Part shown: positions 7,829-16,642 of the stretch, piece after piece
Layout of the letters: every line of letters begins with the position of its first letter
Numbering within the stretch: the stretch's first letter is position 1
From: Actinomycetota bacterium
GTDB taxonomy: Bacteria > Actinomycetota > Actinomycetes > Actinomycetales > Microbacteriaceae
DNA: 64,000 nucleotides
Direction: 5' to 3'
Assembly: GCA_018268455.1 (NCBI GenBank)
Contig: JAFDWM010000291.1
Coordinates: 25,770 to 89,769, forward strand
Notes under the pieces: model-generated
What the model saw: only the letters and a program-made list of their open reading frames with translations
Databases searched by the model: none
Told to the model about the DNA's origin: nothing
Position numbers and translations under genes: made by a program

Positions 7829-8764
7829 ATGACCGACGCCGCGCCGAAGCTGCTCCTCCTCGACACCGCCAGCCTGTACTTCCGTGCGTTCTACGGGGTG
7901 CCGGACGCGGTCAAGGCACCCGACGGCACGTCGGTGAACGCGGTCCGGGGTCTGCTCGACATGATCGCCAAGCTCGTGGCCTCCTATCGCCCGACGCACC
8001 TCGTCGCGTGCTGGGATGACGACTGGCGCCCGCAGTGGCGCGTCGACCTGATCCCCAGCTACAAGGCGCACCGGGTCGTCGAGGTCGTGCCGGACGGCGC
8101 CGACGTCGAAGAGGTCCCGGATCCGCTGGAGGCGCAGATCCCGATCATCCGAGAGGCGCTCGGCGCCCTGCGGATCCCGATCATCGGCGTCGCCGAGCAC
8201 GAGGCCGACGACGTCATCGGCACGCTGGCGACGATCGCGGACATGCCCGTCGACATCATCACGGGCGATCGCGACCTGTTCCAGCTCGTGGACGACGCCC
8301 GGGGCGTGCGCGTCATCTACACCGGCCGCGGGATGAGCAACCTCGAGGACCTCACCGAGGAGGCGGTCGTGCGCAAGTACGCCGTGCTGCCGAGCCAGTA
8401 CGCCGACTTCGCGACGATGCGCGGGGACGCCTCCGACGGCCTGCCCGGCGTGGCGGGCATCGGCGAGAAGACCGCGGCGACGTTGCTCGCCACGCACGGC
8501 GATCTCGCCGCGATCCGCACCGCCGCCGAGCGCGCGGAGGGCATGTCGGCGGGCGTGGCGAAGAAGATCCTCGCCGCGTCGGACTACCTCGACGTCGCCC
8601 CCACGGTGGTGCGCGTCGCGACCGCGCTGCCGATCTCGGTGCCGGCCGAACCGCTGCGGCCGCTGGACGCCGCAGAGACCGCCGCCGCGGTCGGGCTGGC
8701 GCAGCGCTGGAACCTCGGCACGTCGATGGCGCGCGCGCTGGAGGCGCTCAGCCGCACGGCCTGA
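7829..8764 (+). CDS. 5'-3' exonuclease (PolA N-terminal-type flap nuclease)
   Basis: A 311-residue stand-alone relative of the 5' nuclease domain of DNA polymerase I. It carries the metal-binding acidic clusters in order (LLLLDTASLYFRAFYG at the N-terminus, HEADDVIGTLA, TGDRDLFQLVDD, GDASDGLPG) and the helix-three-turn-helix GVAGIGEKTAATLL that grips DNA. It probably trims flaps or RNA primers. No polymerase domain is attached, and a full polA is not in this window. It diverges from rpsA and converges with the PHP gene. Confidence 0.9.
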   Translation: MTDAAPKLLLLDTASLYFRAFYGVPDAVKAPDGTSVNAVRGLLDMIAKLVASYRPTHLVACWDDDWRPQWRVDLIPSYKAHRVVEVVPDGADVEEVPDPLEAQIPIIREALGALRIPIIGVAEHEADDVIGTLATIADMPVDIITGDRDLFQLVDDARGVRVIYTGRGMSNLEDLTEEAVVRKYAVLPSQYADFATMRGDASDGLPGVAGIGEKTAATLLATHGDLAAIRTAAERAEGMSAGVAKKILAASDYLDVAPTVVRVATALPISVPAEPLRPLDAAETAAAVGLAQRWNLGTSMARALEALSRTA

Positions 8765-8769
8765 TCTGC

Positions 8770-8841
8770 GGCCGGCTGGGCGGCACGTCCGGCGACACCT
8801 GCACAGGGCCTCCAAGAGGGCCTTGCCCTCCTCAGCCGGCC
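8770..8841. terminator. Possible bidirectional terminator between convergent genes
   Basis: Nine-bp arms (8770-8778 and 8833-8841) enclose a second imperfect hairpin near 8802-8824, between the convergent exonuclease and PHP genes. The arms are far apart and one overlaps the PHP 3' end, so this is weak. Confidence 0.3.
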
Positions 8842-9818
8842 CAGCGCAGCAGCCGGTCGAGCCCCCAGGTGGTCACGATACGCTCGGCCGGCACACCCGC
8901 GCGTTCGGCGCGCTCGGCGCCGTGGTCGAGCAGCGACAGCTGTCCCGGCGCATGGGCGTCGGAGTCGATCGAGAACAGGCAGCCGATCTCGAGGGCGAGC
9001 GCGATGAGTCCGTCCGGCGGGTCGTGCCGTTCCGGTCTCGAGTTGATCTCGACGGCGACGCCGTTCTCCGCGCAGGCCTCGAACACGGCGCGGGCGTCGA
9101 ACCGCGACGGCGGCCTGGTGCCCCGCTCCCCCTGCACGAGCTGACCCGTGACGTGCCCGAGCACGCTCACCCGCGGGTTCGAGACCGCGGCGACCATGCG
9201 CCGCGTCATCGGCCCCGGCTCCATCGCCAGCTTGGAGTGCACGGATGCGACCACGACGTCCAGCTCGCCGAGCAGGCGGTCCTCCTGGTCGAGGCGCCCG
9301 TCATCGAGGATGTCGACCTCGATGCCGGTCAGCATCGTGAGACCGTCGCCGCTGAGTGCGCGCACCTGCGGCAGCTGCGTGCGCAGTCGCTCTGCGGTGA
9401 GGCCGCGCGCCACCCGCAGCCGCGGCGAGTGGTCGGTGATGGCCAAGTATTCGTGCCCGAGGGCGCGCGCGGCGTCTGCCATGGCCGCGATCGGGGTCGT
9501 CCCGTCCGACCACTCGGTGTGCGCGTGCAGGTCACCGCGCAGCCTGCCTCGCAGTGCGGAGACGATCTCGGGCTCGACCTCGCCGCGCAGTTCGATCAGA
9601 TAGGCAGGGACCTCGCCGGCCAGCGCCTGCCGGATGACCTCGAAGGTCGAGGATCCGATCCCCTTCGCCTGCTGGATGCGATTCAGATCCGTGCGGGCGT
9701 CGTCAGGGAGATCGGCGTAGGTCGCGGCGGCGGTACGGAAGGCCTTGGCCCGATACCGCGACGCCCGCTCGCGCTCGAGCAGCCGCGCGATCTCGAGCAG
9801 CGCCTCCTGCGGATCCAT
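8832..9818 (-). CDS. PHP-domain protein, PolX-like without polymerase domain
   Basis: A 328-residue protein. Residues about 1-85 hold helix-hairpin-helix-like segments (RYRAKAFRTAA, then RIQQAKGIGSSTFEVI) like those of family X polymerases. Residues about 100-328 form a PHP metallophosphoesterase: GDLHAHTEWSDG, ITDHSPR, GIEVDIL, VASVHSK, LGHVTG, VEINSRPER and SIDSDAHAPG supply the expected His/Asp/Glu ligands. It is probably a metal-dependent phosphoesterase linked to DNA repair. Start 9818 begins MDPQEALLEIARLLE; longer readings add low-complexity arginine-rich sequence. It lies 25 nt downstream of trpD on the same strand. Confidence 0.85.
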   Translation of the reverse strand: MDPQEALLEIARLLERERASRYRAKAFRTAAATYADLPDDARTDLNRIQQAKGIGSSTFEVIRQALAGEVPAYLIELRGEVEPEIVSALRGRLRGDLHAHTEWSDGTTPIAAMADAARALGHEYLAITDHSPRLRVARGLTAERLRTQLPQVRALSGDGLTMLTGIEVDILDDGRLDQEDRLLGELDVVVASVHSKLAMEPGPMTRRMVAAVSNPRVSVLGHVTGQLVQGERGTRPPSRFDARAVFEACAENGVAVEINSRPERHDPPDGLIALALEIGCLFSIDSDAHAPGQLSLLDHGAERAERAGVPAERIVTTWGLDRLLRWAG

Positions 9819-9843
9819 GCCGCATCGACTCCGATCCGCGCCG

Positions 9844-10908
9844 TCAGACGACCGCGAGCTCGCGCGACGTCGCGACCCAGGTGTCGAGCTTCGCGAGGGC
9901 GCGGCCGTCGTCGACAGCCTCCTGGGCGCGTTCCAGCGCCGCCCGGAGCCGCTGCACCATCGGCACCTGCGCCTGCGCCGCATCATGCGAGAGCTCGTAG
10001 GCGACAATGCCCGCCGCGGCGTTCAGCAGCACGATGTCGCGCACCGCGCCGCGTTCTCCCTCGAGCGTCCGCCGCAGCACCTGCGCGTTGTGCTCGGGCG
10101 GACCGCCGATGAGATCGGCGAGATCGGCGAGCGGGATGCCGAGATCGCGCGGATCCAGGTCGTGCTCATGGATGTCGCCGCGGGTGACCTCCCAGATCCG
10201 GCTGTGTCCTGTCGTGGTCAGCTCGTCGAGTCCGTCGTCGCCGCGGAAGACCAGCGCCGTCGCGCCGCGGGTGCGGAACACCCCGGTGATCAGCGGCACG
10301 CGGTCCATCTGCGCCACGCCGACCGCGTTCGCCTCCGCACGCGCCGGGTTGCACAGCGGTCCGAGCATGTTGAACACCGTCGGCACACCGAGCTCTGCGC
10401 GCACGGCCCCCGCGTTCTTGAATCCGGGATGGAAGGCACCCGCCCACGCGAACGTGATCCCCGTGCGGTCGAGGATCTCCGCGACCCCCTGCGGGTCGAG
10501 GGTGAGCTGAAGGCCCAGCGCGCCCAGCACGTCGGAGGATCCCGAGGCGGAGCTCGCGGCTGCGTTGCCGTGCTTGACGACCGGGATCCCCGTCGCGCCG
10601 ATGACGATCGCCGCCGTCGTGGAGACGTTGACGGTCCCGACCCTGTCACCGCCGGTGCCGACGATGTCGAGCACGTCGGAGGACACCGGCAGCCGCACGG
10701 CGGCCTCGAGGATCGCATCGCGGAATCCGACGACCTCATCGATCGTCTCGCCCTTGGCCCGCAGACCCACCAGGAATCCCGCGAGCTGCGCTTCGGTCGC
10801 CTGTCCGCGCATCACCTGACGCATGGCCCAGGTGGCCTCGTACACGCTGAGATCACGGCCGGCAAGCAGCGTGGTGAGGATTTCGGGCCAGGTCAAAACG
10901 TCCGCCAT
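9844..10908 (-). CDS. trpD: Anthranilate phosphoribosyltransferase
   Basis: A 354-residue enzyme that transfers phosphoribose from PRPP to anthranilate, the second step of tryptophan synthesis. The glycine-rich PRPP site GTGGDRVGTVNVSTTAA is near residues 84-100 and KHGNAAASSASGSSDVL is near 112-128. The NPAR motif (LGPLCNPAR) is present. Length matches the family. The start is fixed by a TAGGAT box 7 nt upstream. No other trp gene lies nearby, so trpD is separated from the main pathway operon, and it shares a transcript with the PHP gene. Confidence 0.96.
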   Translation of the reverse strand: MADVLTWPEILTTLLAGRDLSVYEATWAMRQVMRGQATEAQLAGFLVGLRAKGETIDEVVGFRDAILEAAVRLPVSSDVLDIVGTGGDRVGTVNVSTTAAIVIGATGIPVVKHGNAAASSASGSSDVLGALGLQLTLDPQGVAEILDRTGITFAWAGAFHPGFKNAGAVRAELGVPTVFNMLGPLCNPARAEANAVGVAQMDRVPLITGVFRTRGATALVFRGDDGLDELTTTGHSRIWEVTRGDIHEHDLDPRDLGIPLADLADLIGGPPEHNAQVLRRTLEGERGAVRDIVLLNAAAGIVAYELSHDAAQAQVPMVQRLRAALERAQEAVDDGRALAKLDTWVATSRELAVV

Positions 10909-10915
10909 GCCAGCG

Positions 10916-10921
10916 ATCCTA
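10916..10921 (-). promoter_or_regulatory. -10 box TAGGAT of trpD
   Basis: TAGGAT ends 7 nt before the trpD ATG, consistent with a leaderless transcript. Confidence 0.55.
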
Positions 10922-11076
10922 GCGATGTGATGCAGTCGTGATCGCCGCGCCCGCCCCCGCAGGAAGCGCGCAACCTCGCGGTTCTCAGGGGATTCGCGGC
11001 TGGTTCGGAGGTGTCACCGAGCCACGCAGAGGCTGAACCGCCGCCGACGGTGCCACAATGCCGCCGGGGAATCAGC

Positions 11077-11082
11077 CATAAT
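11077..11082 (+). promoter_or_regulatory. -10 box CATAAT of ctaE
   Basis: CATAAT ends 6 nt before GTG 11089. It decides the start and excludes the longer reading from 11011, which would add 26 unconserved residues. Confidence 0.55.
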
Positions 11083-11088
11083 GGACAG

Positions 11089-11721
11089 GTGACGACCTCA
11101 GCGACGTATGCCCCGGCGGCGAGAACGATCAAACGCCCCAACCCGGTGGCTGTGGGAACCATTGTCTGGCTTGGCAGTGAGGTGATGTTCTTCGCGGGCC
11201 TCTTCGCGATCTACTTCACCCTGCGCAGCACCTCACCGGAGCTCTGGGCCATGCGCACAGAGCACCTGAACGTGCCGTTCGCCGCGATCAACACCCTCGT
11301 GCTGGTGCTCTCATCGTTCACCTGCCAGATGGGCGTGTTCGCCGCGGAGCGCATGCAGCCCTACACGAACAAGAAGCTTCCGCTGTGGCGGCGCTGGGGC
11401 ATGGTCCCCTGGTTCTGGCTGACCTTCGCCATGGGCGCGTTCTTCGTGTCCGGCCAGGTGTGGGAGTACTCGCAGCTCGTGGCAGAGGGGATGCCGATCT
11501 CGGCCGACTCCTACGCCTCCGCGTTCTACATCACCACCGGCTTCCACGCGCTGCACGTCACCGGCGGTCTCGTCGCGTTCCTGCTGACGCTCGGCCGCGC
11601 CTTCGCCGTGAAGAACTTCACGCACAAGGAGGCGACCACCGCGATCGTCGTGTCGTACTACTGGCACTTCGTCGACGTCGTCTGGATCGTGCTGTTCCTC
11701 GTCATCTATTTCCTCAAGTAA
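11089..11721 (+). CDS. ctaE: Cytochrome c oxidase subunit III (aa3 type)
   Basis: A 210-residue membrane protein with about five transmembrane helices, the subunit III of the aa3 terminal oxidase. Family signatures are [20 protein letters not shown] near the start, WEYSQL, the [10 protein letters not shown] helix and the C-terminal [17 protein letters not shown]. The start codon GTG 11089 fits the CATAAT box 6 nt upstream. It heads the operon ctaE-qcrC-qcrA-qcrB, the standard actinobacterial order, which links oxidase and bc1 synthesis into one supercomplex. Confidence 0.96.
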   Translation: MTTSATYAPAARTIKRPNPVAVGTIVWLGSEVMFFAGLFAIYFTLRSTSPELWAMRTEHLNVPFAAINTLVLVLSSFTCQMGVFAAERMQPYTNKKLPLWRRWGMVPWFWLTFAMGAFFVSGQVWEYSQLVAEGMPISADSYASAFYITTGFHALHVTGGLVAFLLTLGRAFAVKNFTHKEATTAIVVSYYWHFVDVVWIVLFLVIYFLK

Positions 11722-11742
11722 GAAGCGGAGCGGATTCCCGAC

Positions 11743-12540
11743 ATGGCACGTGAGAAGAAGCGCCGTACCGGCCGTCGCAGCCCCCTGGCCGCGGCCGCAC
11801 TGATCGGCGCAGGCCTGATGATCACCGGCGGCGTCTACGCCGGTGCGAGTGCGGCGTTCGCCGCGACCGAGCCGGCGTCCGTCACCGCCGCGGTCTCGAC
11901 CGAGGACGGGCAGAAGCTGTTCCAGGCGAACTGCGCGACCTGCCACGGCATGAACATGCAGGGCACGACGAACGGTCCGAGCCTCTACGGCGTCGGCGAG
12001 CTCGCCGTCGAGTTCCAGATGTCCACGGGTCGCATGCCGCTGCAGATGCAGGGCCCGCAGGCCCCGCAGAAGCACCCGCAGTTCACCGAGGAGCAGATCA
12101 AGAGCATCGCCGCCTGGGTGCAGTCGGTGGCTCCCGGCCCCACCTACCCCGACGAGAAGACCCTCGACGGCAAGGGTGACGTCGCGCACGGTGCGGAGCT
12201 GTTCCGCATCAACTGCGCGATGTGCCACAACGTGGCCGGCGCCGGTGGCGCGCTGACCGAGGGCAAGTACGCCCCCGGCCTCATGAAGACCAGCGCCCTG
12301 CACATGTACGCCGCGATGGTCACCGGCCCGCAGAACATGCCCGTGTTCGGCGACATGAACCTCTCCGCCGAGGACAAGCGAGACATCATCTCGATGCTGC
12401 TCTTCCAGCAGAACGAGACGCAGGTCGGCGGAATGGATCTCGGATCCCTCGGACCGGTCTCCGAGGGCCTGTTCATCTGGATCTTCGGAATCGGCGCCCT
12501 GGTCGCCATCACCGTCTGGATCACGGCGAAGTCCAACTGA
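11743..12540 (+). CDS. qcrC: Diheme cytochrome c of the bc1 complex
   Basis: A 265-residue, membrane-anchored cytochrome cc. It has an N-terminal hydrophobic helix (about 15-40), two heme-binding motifs facing outside (C64-ATC-H68 and C158-AMC-H162), each with a following Met-rich ligand region, and a C-terminal transmembrane helix (about 240-262). In actinobacteria this subunit replaces soluble cytochrome c and passes electrons directly from the Rieske protein to the aa3 oxidase. It begins 21 nt after ctaE with a GGAGCGGA ribosome site. Confidence 0.97.
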   Translation: MAREKKRRTGRRSPLAAAALIGAGLMITGGVYAGASAAFAATEPASVTAAVSTEDGQKLFQANCATCHGMNMQGTTNGPSLYGVGELAVEFQMSTGRMPLQMQGPQAPQKHPQFTEEQIKSIAAWVQSVAPGPTYPDEKTLDGKGDVAHGAELFRINCAMCHNVAGAGGALTEGKYAPGLMKTSALHMYAAMVTGPQNMPVFGDMNLSAEDKRDIISMLLFQQNETQVGGMDLGSLGPVSEGLFIWIFGIGALVAITVWITAKSN

Positions 12541-12573
12541 CGCCGGCATATCGAAGAACGTACGAGGAGAACC

Positions 12574-13647
12574 ATGGCACACGACGACCCACACGCCCTT
12601 GACCGGTCCTACCAGGCACCGGCCGGGCTGAGCGTCGACGTCAGCGACCCTGCGCAGAACCCTGGGCTGCCGCCGCACCGCGAGCGCATCACCGACCAGG
12701 ACCCGAAGGCGATGAACGCCGCCGTGCGCACGGTCTACACGCTCTTCTATCTCTCCCTCGCGGGGAGCATCTGGGCGGTCGCCGCCTACATGCTGTTCCC
12801 GATCGAGAGCGGCTCGCTGGTCGACGTGCGATCGAACAACCTGTTCATCGGCCTCGGCATCGCGCTCGCCCTGCTCGCGATCGGCATCGGCGCCATCCAC
12901 TGGTCCAAGGCGATCATGGCCGACCACGAGCACGTCGAGTACCGCCACCCCACGCGCGGTCGCGACTCCACGCGTGCGGCCGCCGTGCAGGCGTTCGCCG
13001 ACGCGAACGAGGAGTCCGGCTTCGGACGCCGCAAGATGATCCGCAACTCGATGATCGCGGCCGTGGTCGCCTCGATCCTTCCCGGCATCACGCTGTTCCG
13101 CGGACTGGCACCGCACAGCACGCCCGACAACCCCATCGCCGGCGATCCGGTCCAGCTGCTCAAGCACACGATGTGGGACACGGGCATGCGCCTCACCCGC
13201 GACCCCGACGGCACCCCGATCCGTGCGGCCGACGTCGTGCTCGGCTCGGCGGTGCACGTGATCCCCGAGCCGCTCACCAAGCTCGGCCACGGCGACGGCT
13301 ACCTCGAGGAGAAGGCCAAGGCGATCGTCCTGCTCATGCGCCTGCTTCCCGAGCAGCTCATCGAGACCGAGGAGCGCAAGACCTGGTCGTACGACGGCAT
13401 CGTCGCCTACTCGAAGGTCTGCACGCACGTGGGCTGCCCCGTCGCGCTGTACGAGCAGCAGACCCACCACCTGCTCTGCCCCTGCCACCAGTCGCAGTTC
13501 GACGTCACCGAGCACGCGAAGGTCATCTTCGGCCCCGCCGCGCGTCCGTTGCCGCAGCTGCCCATCGCGGTGGACGACGAGGGTTACCTCGTCGCGCAGA
13601 GCGACTTCAAGGAACCCGTCGGCCCGAGCTTCTGGGAGCGTCATTGA
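12574..13647 (+). CDS. qcrA: Ubiquinol/menaquinol-cytochrome c reductase Rieske subunit
   Basis: A 357-residue iron-sulfur subunit. Three transmembrane helices near residues 50-70, 88-108 and 165-185 are the actinobacterial arrangement. The Rieske cluster site is C283-T-H285-V-G-C288 with C302-P-C304-H305; C283/H285 and C302/H305 bind the 2Fe-2S cluster and the other two cysteines form the stabilising disulfide. GAGGAG precedes the start at a normal distance. Its stop overlaps the start of qcrB. Confidence 0.97.
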   Translation: MAHDDPHALDRSYQAPAGLSVDVSDPAQNPGLPPHRERITDQDPKAMNAAVRTVYTLFYLSLAGSIWAVAAYMLFPIESGSLVDVRSNNLFIGLGIALALLAIGIGAIHWSKAIMADHEHVEYRHPTRGRDSTRAAAVQAFADANEESGFGRRKMIRNSMIAAVVASILPGITLFRGLAPHSTPDNPIAGDPVQLLKHTMWDTGMRLTRDPDGTPIRAADVVLGSAVHVIPEPLTKLGHGDGYLEEKAKAIVLLMRLLPEQLIETEERKTWSYDGIVAYSKVCTHVGCPVALYEQQTHHLLCPCHQSQFDVTEHAKVIFGPAARPLPQLPIAVDDEGYLVAQSDFKEPVGPSFWERH

Positions 13648-15449
13648 GCACCGCAACTGTTACCGAGCAGCCGAAGGCGGCGGAGAAGCCGCTCGGCGGA
13701 CGCTTCCTGAGCGCCACGGCGAACTACCTCGACGAGCGCACCAGCCTCTCCGGCTTCGTCAAGGAGCTCGGCCGCAAGATCTTCCCCGACCACTGGTCGT
13801 TCATGCTGGGCGAGATCGCGCTGTGGAGCTTCGTCGTCGTGCTGCTTTCCGGCACGTTCCTGACGTTCTTCTTCCAGGCCTCGATGGTGCCGACGCACTA
13901 CGCCGGTGCCTACGCCCCGATGCGCGGCGTGGAGATGTCCGCGGCCCTTGACTCGACCCTGCGGATCTCGTTCGACCTCCGCGGCGGTCTCCTGGTGCGT
14001 CAGATCCACCACTGGGCGGCGCTGACCTTCGTCGCCGGCATCGGCGTGCACATGCTGCGCGTGTTCTTCACGGGCGCGTTCCGCAAGCCGCGTGAGCTGA
14101 ACTGGGTGATCGGCTTCGTGCTGTTCATCCTGGCGATGGCCGAGGGCTTCACCGGATACTCCCTCCCCGACGACCTGCTCTCGGGCAACGGCCTGCGCAT
14201 CATCGACGGCATGATCAAGGGCCTCCCCCTGATCGGCACCTGGACGTCGTTCATGCTGTTCGGCGGCGAGTTCCCGGGCGATCAGATCGTCGGACGCCTG
14301 TACACACTGCACATCCTGATCCTGCCGCTGCTGGTCATCGGGCTGGTCGTGCTGCACCTCATGCTGATGGTGATCAACAAGCACACCCAGTTCGCCGGCC
14401 CCGGTCGCTCCGAGGACAACGTCGTCGGCTACCCGATGATGCCGATCTACATGTCCAAGATGGGCGGCTTCCTGTTCATCACGTTCGGCGTGATCGTACT
14501 GATCGCATCGCTGTTCCAGATCAACCCGATCTGGAACTACGGGCCCTACGACCCTTCACCGGTCTCCGCCGGCACCCAGCCGGACTGGTACATCGGCTTC
14601 GCGGACGGCGCGCTGCGCCTGGCTCCGTCGAACCTCGACGTGGTCTTCCTCGACCACACCTGGTCGTTCGGCATCATCCTGCCGGTGCTCGTCCTGGGTC
14701 TGTTCATCGTCGTCGTCGCCATCTACCCGTTCATCGAGGCGTGGCTCACCGGCGACAAGCGCGAGCACCACATCGCTCAGCGCCCGCGCACGGCGGCGAC
14801 CCGCACGGCGATCGGCGTGGCCGGCATGATCTTCTACGCCACGCTGTGGGCCGCGGCTTCGTCCGACCTCATCGCGACGCACTTCTCGCTGACGATGGAG
14901 GGCGTGATCCACACGCTTCAGGCGATGCTGTTCCTGGGCCCGATCCTCGGCTACTTCGTCACCAAGCGCATCTGCATCGCGCTGCAGAAGAAGGATCGTG
15001 AGATCGTCCTGCACGGATTCGAGTCGGGTCGCATCGTGCGTCTCCCCGGTGGCGAGTACATCGAGGTGCACAAGCCCGTCGACGTGTACGACCGCTGGAA
15101 GCTCGTCGACACCGAGGTGTACGAGCCGCTGGTGGTGCGCCCGAACGCGAAGGGCCGCATCCCGTGGACCGAGAACCTGCGTTCGTCGATGTCCCGCTGG
15201 TTCTTCGAGGACCGCCTCTCGCCGCTCACGCAGGCGGAGGTCGCCGCTGCCGACGCGCACCAGCGTCATACCCTGCATGACGTCAACGAGGGTGCGCACG
15301 ATGAGATCGTCGCGTCGCACCAGCGCGCCGGCGTCGCAGAGGACCAGATGATCGAAGAGGTCGACGCCAGCCACGTGAGCGAGACGCCGAACACGCCGAG
15401 CTCCGCGCTCGCACCGGAATCGCTGCCGAAGAAGGAGGACGGCAAGTAA
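13644..15449 (+). CDS. qcrB: Cytochrome b subunit of the bc1 complex, TTG start
   Basis: A 601-residue cytochrome b that carries the two b hemes and the quinone sites. The N-terminal four-helix part contains the heme histidines (VRQIHHWAALTF and LYTLHILILPLLVIGLVVLHL), GFTGYSLPDD and the PDWYIGF quinol-site segment. The C-terminal 150 residues are a soluble charged extension typical of actinobacteria. The only suitable start is TTG 13644, which overlaps the qcrA stop (ATTGA) and has GGGAG upstream, so translation is coupled to qcrA. A strong terminator follows. Confidence 0.95.
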   Translation: MSTATVTEQPKAAEKPLGGRFLSATANYLDERTSLSGFVKELGRKIFPDHWSFMLGEIALWSFVVVLLSGTFLTFFFQASMVPTHYAGAYAPMRGVEMSAALDSTLRISFDLRGGLLVRQIHHWAALTFVAGIGVHMLRVFFTGAFRKPRELNWVIGFVLFILAMAEGFTGYSLPDDLLSGNGLRIIDGMIKGLPLIGTWTSFMLFGGEFPGDQIVGRLYTLHILILPLLVIGLVVLHLMLMVINKHTQFAGPGRSEDNVVGYPMMPIYMSKMGGFLFITFGVIVLIASLFQINPIWNYGPYDPSPVSAGTQPDWYIGFADGALRLAPSNLDVVFLDHTWSFGIILPVLVLGLFIVVVAIYPFIEAWLTGDKREHHIAQRPRTAATRTAIGVAGMIFYATLWAAASSDLIATHFSLTMEGVIHTLQAMLFLGPILGYFVTKRICIALQKKDREIVLHGFESGRIVRLPGGEYIEVHKPVDVYDRWKLVDTEVYEPLVVRPNAKGRIPWTENLRSSMSRWFFEDRLSPLTQAEVAAADAHQRHTLHDVNEGAHDEIVASHQRAGVAEDQMIEEVDASHVSETPNTPSSALAPESLPKKEDGK

Positions 15450-15467
15450 GCCGCTCCCCCGCATCGC

Positions 15468-15499
15468 ACGAAGGCCCTGTCATATGACGGGGCCTTCGT
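15468..15499 (+). terminator. Terminator of the ctaE-qcrCAB operon
   Basis: A 14-bp stem with one G-T pair and an ATAT loop, starting 19 nt after the qcrB stop codon. Confidence 0.85.
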
Positions 15500-15522
15500 C
15501 GTCCCGTCCTGCCGCGTCGGAG

Positions 15523-15528
15523 TAGCGT
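15523..15528 (+). promoter_or_regulatory. -10 box TAGCGT of the rhodanese gene
   Basis: TAGCGT ends 7 nt before ATG 15536 and favours this start over the ATG three codons upstream. Confidence 0.45.
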
Positions 15529-15535
15529 GGGCCGT

Positions 15536-15958
15536 ATGACTGCCGCCGCACAGGAGCACTTCGCCGCCAAGCTCGCCTTCGAGACCGATGGGAGCGACGT
15601 GCACGCCGCCCGCAAGGCGGGCGAGACGATCGCCGTCGTCGATGTGCGCAGCGATGAGGCCTGGGCACAGGGACGGGTCGTCGGTGCGATCCACATGCAC
15701 TACAGCGACATCGCCGCGCGGGCGCCTCAGGAGATCCCGCTCGACACCCCGATCGTCGTCTACTGCTGGAGCCCCGGATGCAATGCCGGTGACAAGGGCG
15801 CCCTCGAGTTCGCGAAGCTCGGCTACGACGTCAGGCTGATGATCGGGGGGTTCGAGTACTGGGTCCGCGAGGGCTATCCCGTCGAGAACGCGGACGGCGT
15901 GCATCGGCGCCCCGTCGACCCGCTCACCGGCGTTCCGCGTGTGCGCACGCGCGCGTGA
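15536..15958 (+). CDS. Rhodanese-like domain protein
   Basis: A 140-residue single rhodanese domain: VVDVRSDEAWAQGRVVGAIHMH, then the active-site loop YCWSPGCNAGDKGALEFAKLG and the C-terminal MIGGFEYWVREGYPV. The first cysteine of CWSPGCN is the expected sulfur acceptor; the second gives a C-x4-C pair that could be redox active. A cytosolic sulfurtransferase or phosphatase-like role is inferred; the substrate is unknown. It stands alone between the two convergent respiratory operons. Confidence 0.85.
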   Translation: MTAAAQEHFAAKLAFETDGSDVHAARKAGETIAVVDVRSDEAWAQGRVVGAIHMHYSDIAARAPQEIPLDTPIVVYCWSPGCNAGDKGALEFAKLGYDVRLMIGGFEYWVREGYPVENADGVHRRPVDPLTGVPRVRTRA

Positions 15959-15971
15959 CCGGCACCGGCAA

Positions 15972-15985
15972 CCCGTTCAGACGGG
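15972..15985 (+). terminator. Short hairpin after the rhodanese gene
   Basis: CCCGT and ACGGG arms with a TCAG loop, 13 nt past the rhodanese stop. It is short, so only a possible terminator. A further GGGGTG-AGA-CACCCC hairpin lies at 16074-16088. Confidence 0.35.
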
Positions 15986-16149
15986 ACATCCGAAATCAGC
16001 TCCATGCGCACGCGACGGGCAAGCCCTGCGGCGGCCGGGCTACACGACGCAGGAACCCACGTGACCGCGTGCCGGGGTGAGACACCCCTCGCTCCCTCCT
16101 CCCCACCCTGCCGCGCCAGGGACGGTAGCGGGGACCGCTCCTGGGCACG

Positions 16150-16184
16150 CAGAAGGCCCTGAAGCATTGCTCCAGGGCCTTCTG
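16150..16184 (-). terminator. Terminator of the ctaC-ctaD-ctaF operon
   Basis: A perfect 12-bp inverted repeat (16150-16161 and 16173-16184) with an 11-nt loop, 20 nt beyond the ctaF stop. It may also stop readthrough from the + strand. Confidence 0.8.
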
Positions 16185-16204
16185 GCAATCCGCTCGGCGG
16201 GACT

Positions 16205-16639
16205 TCAGCGGGCGAAGTGGCCGCGGTAGTACTCGTACACCCAGCCGACGATCGCCACGACGAAGATCGCGATCGCCACGGGGAAGAGAAACACGCCCAC
16301 CGCGAGTGCGATCATTCCGACCGCTGCCGCGCCGGCGAGAACGATCGGCCACCAGGACCAGGGGCTGAACTCTCCGAGCTCCGGGTCGCCGTCATCGATG
16401 TCGCTGGTGAGGATGTCCTCAGGCAGCGTGCCGCCCTGCGCCTTCATCGTGCGGTCCAGGTAGAACGCGATCATCGCCGCCATGAACGCCGTGAAGTACA
16501 GCGCGACGGTGCCGGCCCACTCGATCGCCGTGACGACCGGACGCTCCGGGTGCGCGACGATGTTCCACACCGTGTAGGTGGTTCCCACGACGAGGAAGAA
16601 GCCGGTGAGGACCCACCAGAGAACGATATTGGATCGCAT
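16205..16639 (-). CDS. ctaF: Cytochrome c oxidase subunit IV, actinobacterial type
   Basis: A 144-residue protein with four hydrophobic helices arranged as two pairs around a central charged loop (GGTLPEDILTSDIDDGDPELGEFSPWSWWP). The SPWSWWP motif is the hallmark of the actinobacterial fourth subunit of the aa3 oxidase, which stabilises the bc1-aa3 supercomplex. It starts 3 nt after the ctaD stop codon, so the two are translationally coupled. Confidence 0.95.
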   Translation of the reverse strand: MRSNIVLWWVLTGFFLVVGTTYTVWNIVAHPERPVVTAIEWAGTVALYFTAFMAAMIAFYLDRTMKAQGGTLPEDILTSDIDDGDPELGEFSPWSWWPIVLAGAAAVGMIALAVGVFLFPVAIAIFVVAIVGWVYEYYRGHFAR

Positions 16640-16642
16640 CGG

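Noticed and set aside
13173-13643. Extension of qcrB into qcrA
   Set aside because: The extra residues are a shifted reading of the Rieske gene; the coupled TTG at 13644 fits the family N-terminus.
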